From NCBI GenBank assembly GCA_019187085.1, contig JABARS010000002.1:124001-188000 (forward strand): 64,000 nt of DNA, in the 5' to 3' direction. A program made the translations under genes and the position numbers. Under the pieces are notes generated by a model. It saw only the letters and a list, made by a program, of their open reading frames with translations. It searched no databases and was not told the DNA's origin. Of this stretch, positions 58,471 through 64,000 are shown piece by piece. Each line of letters starts with the position of its first letter. Position 1 is the first letter of the stretch. The stretch comes from Pseudorhodoplanes sp. Lineage in GTDB: Bacteria; Pseudomonadota; Alphaproteobacteria; Rhizobiales; Xanthobacteraceae.

Positions 58471-60271
58471 TCATCGTCATGGCGACGCGACGTATCTCTT
58501 CACGTCGGCGTGCGTCGGCCGCGTCGACGTCCTCTTCCTTCTGCCCCTGTGTAGCCTGGTACATTTGGTAAAGGTGGAAGGCGATATGCGAAGTGTATTT
58601 GTTCACCTTACGCTCGACGTCCTGCTCGGTATTGCGCTTCGTCAGCGCACGACGAAAGTCGCGGAGCGCTGCCATGTCCTCGTTGATGATGAGGGTTAGA
58701 GGCGCGCGGTCCGTCGGCGCGAGGAATGCGCCCGGATCGTCGTCCGTCCACTCGTCCACATTCCAGCATGGCTGGTCGTAGTCGTCCCGCTTAATCACTT
58801 TGAGCTGGTACGGCGGCCTCCGCATCTGACCGGTCTTGAACTCTCCGTCGACGAGCTGCGGCTTGCGGGGATCCGGCTCGGGCGGAGGCGGAGGTTCGAC
58901 AACCAAGGCCTCGAAGAACGCGTAGAGCTCGCGGCCGCGCGGACCGTGCGCGGTGACCTCGAACTTGAGCTTATCGCCGGGCGTCCAATCCTCGCGCGGG
59001 GAGATCAGCAGGCTGAAGCGGCCGGCCAGCGGCTCCGAAAAGTTCATCTCGGGCTGCGGACGGGGGTCGCCGGTTACTTTCGCCGACAGCATCCACTGCG
59101 GCACGTTCGCGTTGAGCAGGCGGTCCTTGCCGTTCCAGCGCAGGCGGACGTGGACGTCGCCGCCGTCAGTGCGGATCTTGATCGGCTCGCGCGACGACAC
59201 CTTAAGGTACGTCGGCTCGTCGAGGAGCTTCGGCTCCGGCGGAGGAGTGTCCGGCTTCACCACAACGTTGAGCTCCAGGAGACGCGTCTCCTTGATGCCG
59301 TTGAAGCGGGCGGCGACCTTCACCTTCGCGCGCACCGGGTATTGGTCGGTGTCGAAGCCCTCTGGCTCATTGAACAGCAGCGTTAGCTTACCGTGCGTAT
59401 CGAGCTTCTGGTGCTTCACATTGAGTTCGAGCACGCCTGGATCGTTCTCGACGTTGAACTGTGCTACCGCGGGCCAATGGCCGGACGGGATCGACTTCAC
59501 GGAGATATCGCGCGCCTGGTTGGGACGCAGGCGCACGTTCGCGGAGCCGGACGACAGCACCGGATAGTCGGCGGCCTGGCCGGTGTCGGGCGGCAGCAGC
59601 GTCACGACGCCGTCCTTGACCACCGTCTTGAAGCCGAGCTCGTCGCTGTCCTTCGAGTCGCCGGCCGAGCCCTGCCCCTCAGCGAAGTCATGGCCGTGTT
59701 CATGGTGCGAGTCGATGAGCTGGTCGAGCGTTTGCTTGACCTTTTCGTCGCCGGCGGAGAGCTCGGAGACGGCCTCCTCGGCCTCCTCTTCGAGCCTAAT
59801 CAAGTCGGGGTCGTTCTTCAGCGTGGCGATGATGCGCTTGGAGATCGCCTCGAAGATGTGACCCTTGTAGAAGTTCTGCCGGGAGCCCTGCATCATCTTG
59901 CCGATCGCCTCGGGCGCGAGGCCGTCGACGTCAACTGCGATCATCATGCGCGCACGCAGATACTTGAAGCCGAGCTCCTGCACGATGAACGTATTGTCGA
60001 GCGCCTCCTGGCGCTGGCCGTTGACCAGGAAGACGACGCAACGCTTGCCCTTGTTGGATTCGAGGTACGACGTCATGGGCGTGCTGCCCTGCGCCTCGAA
60101 GGCGAAAGCCTCGCTCTCGTCGGCGTCGAGCGGGATCGCGACTTCCTTCGCCTCCTTGCCCTTCTTCTGCTTGGGCGGAAGGACGAAGACCCGGATCGAG
60201 ATGGTCCCCAGGTCGGCGACGGGAACATCGTCGAACAGTGAGGAAACCTGGACTGCCGCTGCTTCGGCCAT
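58442..60271 (-). CDS. 609-residue partner of the GHKL ATPase (transducer-like half)
   Basis: The protein starts 9 bases after the GHKL gene with GGAG upstream of the ATG. Residues about 70-160 (KGKRCVVFLVNGQRQEALDN, FIVQELGFKYLRARMMIAVD, VDGLAPEAIGKMMQGSRQNF) resemble the transducer part that normally follows the ATPase domain in large GHKL defence proteins, so I read it as the second half of a split protein. A charged helical part with DSHHEHGHDF follows, then beta-sandwich regions (about 290-500) joined by Pro-rich linkers, and a helical C-terminus. No catalytic site is obvious. Function is unknown. Confidence 0.7.
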   Translation of the reverse strand: MAEAAAVQVSSLFDDVPVADLGTISIRVFVLPPKQKKGKEAKEVAIPLDADESEAFAFEAQGSTPMTSYLESNKGKRCVVFLVNGQRQEALDNTFIVQELGFKYLRARMMIAVDVDGLAPEAIGKMMQGSRQNFYKGHIFEAISKRIIATLKNDPDLIRLEEEAEEAVSELSAGDEKVKQTLDQLIDSHHEHGHDFAEGQGSAGDSKDSDELGFKTVVKDGVVTLLPPDTGQAADYPVLSSGSANVRLRPNQARDISVKSIPSGHWPAVAQFNVENDPGVLELNVKHQKLDTHGKLTLLFNEPEGFDTDQYPVRAKVKVAARFNGIKETRLLELNVVVKPDTPPPEPKLLDEPTYLKVSSREPIKIRTDGGDVHVRLRWNGKDRLLNANVPQWMLSAKVTGDPRPQPEMNFSEPLAGRFSLLISPREDWTPGDKLKFEVTAHGPRGRELYAFFEALVVEPPPPPEPDPRKPQLVDGEFKTGQMRRPPYQLKVIKRDDYDQPCWNVDEWTDDDPGAFLAPTDRAPLTLIINEDMAALRDFRRALTKRNTEQDVERKVNKYTSHIAFHLYQMYQATQGQKEEDVDAADARRREEIRRVAMTMIRLMDVAGK

Positions 60272-60280
60272 GGTGCGCTC

Positions 60281-61363
60281 CTAACCGACCGCCTGCGAGG
60301 CGAAGGCCTTGTCGAGCGCGGCGTTGCGGCCGGCCGATTGGCTGATGAGACGGACGCGTCGCGCGAGGCGGTGCGCGGTGCCGAGCATGGGCTCGGGCTT
60401 ATCCTTCAGGGCGTAGAGGTCGTAGGGCAGCACGGGGTTGAATAGCACGTGATTCAGCGCCGGATACATCAGGCGCGCGATTGCCGAGTCGGCGGTGCCG
60501 AAGTCGTACTTGATGTGCGTGAACTGCGCGCCGTGCTCGAATCCGGCCTTATCGGCCTCCGCCGCCGACACGCGCGGCACCTGCCCGTCCTCCGTCGCGG
60601 CCAGGTAAGCCCAGTAGAGATCGCGCCGGCCCTTCGGGTAGATCGCACGGACGATGGACCAGCCGGCACCATCGTCCTCGTTCGGCTTACGGATGTCGGG
60701 CGCGCGCCGCGTCACCACGATCGAGTATTCAGCGACCGAGAATGCCGACGAGCCGCCCTGCCCAAACACTCCGATGAGGTAGGGCTTGTCGGCCTTGTCG
60801 CTTTCGCCGAGCGACAACAGAGTTCGGTGCATCTTCTGCGGGACCTGCCCCATGCCGCGGTCGCGGATGGTTACGGAGAACTGCTTCGACATCTTGTCGT
60901 GGTCGAGCGTGACCGACAGGTTCTTCCGCACCTCGTCGATCTTAGTGCGGAGCGCATTGCGCTCCTCGTCTTCGAGGCGCTCGATGGTGTCGATCTTCGG
61001 AAAGCCAAAGTACCGCAGCACCGCGTCGCGCGGGTTGGCCGGCCTCACCGCCCCCGGGTTCTTCTTGAGTTCCCGGAGACGTGCGAGCTCGATCAGCGCC
61101 TCCATCCCGTTGACCGTGCGCTCCGCAAGCGGGTTCATCGGCTCGCCGGCAAGCTTGATGCGCCCACCATTCCCGCGATCAAGACCCACCGGTACCCAGT
61201 GGAGCTTGCCGTCCTGCCAAGACGACGAGCGGTCGTCGGCAGAGACCCATTGGTAGTCATCAGGAGAGACGACCGGCAGCGTGGCCAGGATTGCCTCGAC
61301 CTGGGCGGTCGATCGAGCGCTCAGCAAACGACCGAGTACGTCGGTTGACGTGGACGCAGTCAT
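60281..61363 (-). CDS. GHKL (Hsp90-like) ATPase, stand-alone N-terminal half
   Basis: The 360-residue protein has the Bergerat ATP-binding motifs: N-box ERTVNGMEALIEL (E81, N85), G1 DRGMG (168-172) and G2 GVFGQGGSSAF (198-208), as in Hsp90, MutL, gyrase B and MORC. The ATPase fold is followed by only a short C-terminal part, so the transducer seems to be supplied by the next gene. ATP-driven clamp closure on DNA or a partner is the family theme; the role here is unknown. Confidence 0.83.
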   Translation of the reverse strand: MTASTSTDVLGRLLSARSTAQVEAILATLPVVSPDDYQWVSADDRSSSWQDGKLHWVPVGLDRGNGGRIKLAGEPMNPLAERTVNGMEALIELARLRELKKNPGAVRPANPRDAVLRYFGFPKIDTIERLEDEERNALRTKIDEVRKNLSVTLDHDKMSKQFSVTIRDRGMGQVPQKMHRTLLSLGESDKADKPYLIGVFGQGGSSAFSVAEYSIVVTRRAPDIRKPNEDDGAGWSIVRAIYPKGRRDLYWAYLAATEDGQVPRVSAAEADKAGFEHGAQFTHIKYDFGTADSAIARLMYPALNHVLFNPVLPYDLYALKDKPEPMLGTAHRLARRVRLISQSAGRNAALDKAFASQAVG

Positions 61364-61388
61364 TCACTCCTCCCGTGCTTAGGCACGC

Positions 61389-61658
61389 CTAGAGTTTAAA
61401 ATCCACGACGTCTTTGCCCCCGGTCGAGAGCATGCGGGCCCTAAGAGCCTCGATCTCCCGGCTCAGCGCACCGGCGACCTTCTTTACGTCGGCCTCGGTG
61501 TAGTCGTAGGCATTCCGATTGCCCAATTTGGCGATAATTCGAATGGCCTTGATCGCCGTTCTCGTGCGGCTTTCGGCCAGCAGGACAAATTTTTCGCGCT
61601 TGCTGGTGGCCTTTGCGGCCTTGTTTTCCTTGCCTTCAGCTCCAGCTTTATCGAGCAT
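61389..61658 (-). CDS. Small coiled-coil protein in the defence island
   Basis: The 89-residue basic, helical protein contains KREKFVLLAESRTRTAIKAI, RIIAKLGNRNAYDYTEADVK and ALSREIEALRARML. It lies 25 bases before the GHKL gene on the same strand. No family is recognised; it may be a small adaptor or nucleic-acid-binding protein of the same system. Confidence 0.65.
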   Translation of the reverse strand: MLDKAGAEGKENKAAKATSKREKFVLLAESRTRTAIKAIRIIAKLGNRNAYDYTEADVKKVAGALSREIEALRARMLSTGGKDVVDFKL

Positions 61659-61865
61659 GCGAGCCTCCGCAGCTTAATTTTTATCTGCTAATTTACTCGA
61701 CATAAAATCATTTAATTTGGGCGATGTATAGAGTCAAACGGAATCTCCTCCAGGGGCAAAATCCAGGTGCCGATTGGAAGCTACCAGCCTGCAGAAGGTG
61801 CGCGGGAGGAGCGCCTAAATCTCTGTTGAATAGTATGTTTTTCGCCTCGTCCGGAGGCGGGAAAT

Positions 61866-63134
61866 CTAGCGACCGGCGGGTGGCAGAAAACCGAATAGAT
61901 GCGGAGGCCGCGGGTAGCCCGTCCGCCTAAAGAAGGCCTCATAAATTCTCAGCAAGGCGGCATCGATCGCCTGGCTGGACGCCTCCGCCAAGACGAACGT
62001 CTCAGAGAACGTGTCGTCGCGGAGCTCGTAAGGATTATCGATGTTCGTATCAATGACGAGCGAATAGCCGAGCATGCCAGCGGCGCCGAACTCGACCGTA
62101 TAGGGCGGTGGAATACCAAGCTTGGTCTGCATGAAATCGACGTGCCGCGTGAGCGCCTCGCGGAACGCAGCCTCCAACAGCTTCACCGGAACCAGTTTGC
62201 CGTACTCGTTATCAACTAGCAGGTCGCGCCCGATGCTCCAGATCTCGCCGTTATGAAACACTTGCGTGGCAGCGCGGAGTCGGCCGCCAGAGCCGCTCAC
62301 CGGTTCCAGAAGGACGGCGCCACGAGCATTGTGGTGAGGCAGGCCAGCCTGCTGCCGATACAGGAGCCCAAACTGTGACTGCCGAGCCAATCCATATAAT
62401 TCGCCGGTTGTGAACGGCTTGGCGAGCGCCGTCCGCGGAGAGAGCTTTAGATACATTCCCTTATCATCGGCAAATCCATACTCGGTCTCGTCGTCGAACT
62501 TTGCCAGCACCTCGCCGTGCTTAAACCACACGGCTGGCGTCGTCGTGGGCGGAACCGAAGGAAAGGGTGGCGTGGCGACCGCGGGGGCGGCTTCGAGAAA
62601 CCCGCGAAGAGCGGTCACGAATTGGCCGCGCAATTTGGCGTGCTCAGCAACTATTTGTTCTTTTGTTGCATCCGGCCTCAAGCTGTAGATGATCGGCCCC
62701 GCATGGTGCTGCAGATCGAATGGCAGAAACTCCCGACCGCCGTAGTGCTCGTTAAGGACCATCAGCACCCGCTCGTCTCCTAGCGCATGCTGGGCGTACC
62801 CAAGCTCGATCGCTACGTTCGGGTTCATGTTTCTCTTTTCGCGCGAATCCCTGAGATCTCTCCGCCTCGGAATCTTCGACACGGGCGTGACGTCGCCGAT
62901 GAACACAGCGGATTCGCGTATCTTGCGTTTGATGGTATCGGCAAGAGCCGGGCTGCCGGTGACGTCTTGCCTATCCTGATCGAGATGCATGCTTTCGCGG
63001 TTCTCGGCCTTGGTCGGCTCTTCCACATCTTCTGGCTGCTTCACGACCTTGATGGCGTCCACCAGTGCGTCGCGCACGAAGTAGCGACCCGTTTTACCCG
63101 GTGTGTCAGACTGCCAAGCCCAGAAAATCTTCAT
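61866..63134 (-). CDS. TIR-like domain protein with a C-terminal sensor-like region
   Basis: The 422-residue protein starts MKIFWAWQSDTPGKTGRYFV, and continues with TIKRKIRESAVFIGDVTPV and NPNVAIELGYAQHALGDERV. This matches a TIR-like nucleotide-hydrolase fold with the likely catalytic Glu110 (compare the TIR-like effectors of Pycsar and CBASS). Residues about 180-422 are a separate domain with no recognised family. The start at 63134 is preferred; the longer frame runs into the PIN gene. It could deplete NAD when a phage is sensed. Confidence 0.72.
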   Translation of the reverse strand: MKIFWAWQSDTPGKTGRYFVRDALVDAIKVVKQPEDVEEPTKAENRESMHLDQDRQDVTGSPALADTIKRKIRESAVFIGDVTPVSKIPRRRDLRDSREKRNMNPNVAIELGYAQHALGDERVLMVLNEHYGGREFLPFDLQHHAGPIIYSLRPDATKEQIVAEHAKLRGQFVTALRGFLEAAPAVATPPFPSVPPTTTPAVWFKHGEVLAKFDDETEYGFADDKGMYLKLSPRTALAKPFTTGELYGLARQSQFGLLYRQQAGLPHHNARGAVLLEPVSGSGGRLRAATQVFHNGEIWSIGRDLLVDNEYGKLVPVKLLEAAFREALTRHVDFMQTKLGIPPPYTVEFGAAGMLGYSLVIDTNIDNPYELRDDTFSETFVLAEASSQAIDAALLRIYEAFFRRTGYPRPPHLFGFLPPAGR

Positions 63135-63156
63135 CGGCTTTCCTACAGACTCGCGC

Positions 63157-63753
63157 TCACCACCACAGAGCCGCCCATGGCCGCAGCATCTCCCAGTAGG
63201 TGATCGGCGTGAGTATACGGATCCCGAGCTCACGCTCGATATGAGCCGCGTTCTTTGGAAGCTTGTGCTCCATGGTCAAAAACGTGTCGCACTGCAGGAA
63301 GGCCGCATCTTGCAACAGGATGCGGTCACCCGCCCCGAGATAGCCGAACTTTGGCTCGTCGAGCCTCGCCGCGAGCGCTCGGCTCTCCGACGATGCGCCG
63401 GTCTCGTGCAAGAAGCTTCGCGAATAGTCGTCGATTTCGAACAACCATTGCAGGTGATCAGCATCACCCTTCGCTGCCGCCTCCTGTCGACTTGCATCTG
63501 AGACGATCCATTGAAACATCGCGCGGCTCGTGACCTGGCACACCGCTCCCAGCGCCTCGACATTGTCCAGGCCATGCGGGATTCGGTGAACGGCATCATG
63601 CGCCCGGATCGAACCACCGTCATAGATAAACTCGCCGTACTTCCGCAGCGTTTGGACCGTACAGGAGTCGATGAAAATGCGCCGCGGTAGGGCCTCAAAA
63701 GAGCCAGCAGCTGGCCGGGGATTATTAGTCGAGCGGGCGATTCGATGGTCCAT
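63157..63753 (-). CDS. PIN-like nuclease domain protein
   Basis: The 198-residue protein has the acidic pattern of a PIN-like ribonuclease: D29 in RRIFIDSCTVQTL, D143 and D149 in GAGDRILLQDAAFL, and D156/E162 in CDTFLTMEHKL. It precedes the TIR-like gene by 22 bases. It might be a toxin-like RNase of the island; no antitoxin of the usual type is adjacent. Confidence 0.7.
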   Translation of the reverse strand: MDHRIARSTNNPRPAAGSFEALPRRIFIDSCTVQTLRKYGEFIYDGGSIRAHDAVHRIPHGLDNVEALGAVCQVTSRAMFQWIVSDASRQEAAAKGDADHLQWLFEIDDYSRSFLHETGASSESRALAARLDEPKFGYLGAGDRILLQDAAFLQCDTFLTMEHKLPKNAAHIERELGIRILTPITYWEMLRPWAALWW

Positions 63754-63816
63754 TATGAAGTATATCGTTATCCCAATTGCGACTGGAGAATGTTCGTGGC
63801 AATCGCTTGGCCCCGC

Positions 63817-64000
63817 TCATCTCTTGAGATCGTCCGTTTGAGTCGCGCCAGGCGTCTGCGCGACGTGGGCAAGACAGGCGACCAATGCGTAACGCGCAAG
63901 GTGCTCCGCTGTCCCCCGCATGTTTGTCCAGTCATAACCAATCTTCTGACTGGTACCGTGGATCGTGCGACTCCGACCCTCGCCATAAATCGTATCGAGA
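63817..64000 (-). CDS. C-terminal end of a gene entering from the right edge
   Basis: A minus-strand frame open from the window edge to TGA 63817 reads SRTIHGTSQKIGYDWTNMRG, then AEHLARYALVACLAHVAQTP and a polar tail, which looks more protein-like than the competing frame at 63768-63986. The family cannot be judged from 61 residues. It is upstream of the PIN-like gene on the same strand. Confidence 0.5.
   Translation of the reverse strand, partial: LDTIYGEGRSRTIHGTSQKIGYDWTNMRGTAEHLARYALVACLAHVAQTPGATQTDDLKR

Noticed and set aside
60269..60283. Sequencing frameshift joining the GHKL and 609-residue frames
   Set aside because: There is a proper stop, a GGAG ribosome binding site and an ATG, so two genes are more likely.
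63768..63986. 72-codon minus-strand frame at the right edge
   Set aside because: The competing frame ending at 63817 looks more protein-like and is open to the window edge.
57202..64000. Known Thoeris, Hachiman or Gabija locus
   Set aside because: The partner genes that define these (ThsA-like SIR2, HamA/HamB helicase, GajA/GajB) are not present.

Overview
The window is GC-rich DNA that looks alphaproteobacterial and most likely Rhizobiales (Bradyrhizobium, Rhodopseudomonas or Mesorhizobium-like). The support is a PilZ orphan, DUF2924 next to a large serine recombinase, DUF3489 and DUF6362 phage genes, and Rhodobacter-GTA-type tail-tip genes. These family assignments come from recognition, not from a search. 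I saw no tRNA, rRNA or CRISPR array.

Left part, 1-20.8 kb: a metal-resistance and periplasmic redox region. It starts with the end of a MacB/LolD-type ABC exporter (1-1839). Next is a mercury operon, merT-merP-merF-like-merA plus a small membrane gene, on the minus strand and divergent from merR (2137-5599), with a clear 19-bp-spacer MerR operator. A second operon on the plus strand (6150-10180) encodes a MerR with the mercury cysteine triad fused to an HMA domain, a P1B ATPase with an unusual YPC motif, and a CcdA-like membrane protein with rearranged cysteines. It has two MerR-type operators. From 20.8 down to 10.2 kb, on the minus strand, lies a long, tightly overlapping copper and thiol-redox cluster: multicopper oxidase, cytochrome c, DUF411, TlpA- and CcmG-like thioredoxins, SCO, CtaG/Cox11, DsbA-like, CcdA, a methyltransferase and several small Met- or Cys-rich proteins.

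Middle part, 20.95-57.0 kb: a siphophage-type prophage or prophage-derived element. Its structural genes run on the minus strand from terminase (41.3 kb) to tail fibre (20.95 kb). They include a prohead protease-capsid fusion, a tail assembly chaperone with a -1 frameshift site, and a GTA-like tail-tip module. Around 41-48 kb are accessory genes: DUF3489, an MFS transporter, two tandem ParB-methyltransferase fusions and a Fic protein. Replication genes (P4-type primase-helicase, AlpA-like HTH) follow at 48-51.4 kb. A two-gene QueC-like module (51.6-54.3 kb) sits between the replication genes and the serine recombinase module (54.6-57.0 kb). I found no holin, separate endolysin or CI-type repressor.

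Right part, 57.2-64.0 kb: a probable defence island. It holds a SPPY DNA methyltransferase convergent with a minus-strand run encoding a PIN-like protein, a TIR-like protein, a small coiled-coil protein, a GHKL ATPase and a 609-residue partner that looks like the rest of a split GHKL protein. The end of one more gene enters from the right edge.

The strongest candidates for an undescribed system are the QueC-winged-helix gene with its Met-Gly-starting partner, and the split-GHKL/TIR-like/PIN/methyltransferase island. The MerR-HMA/YPC-ATPase/CcdA-like operon is a third.
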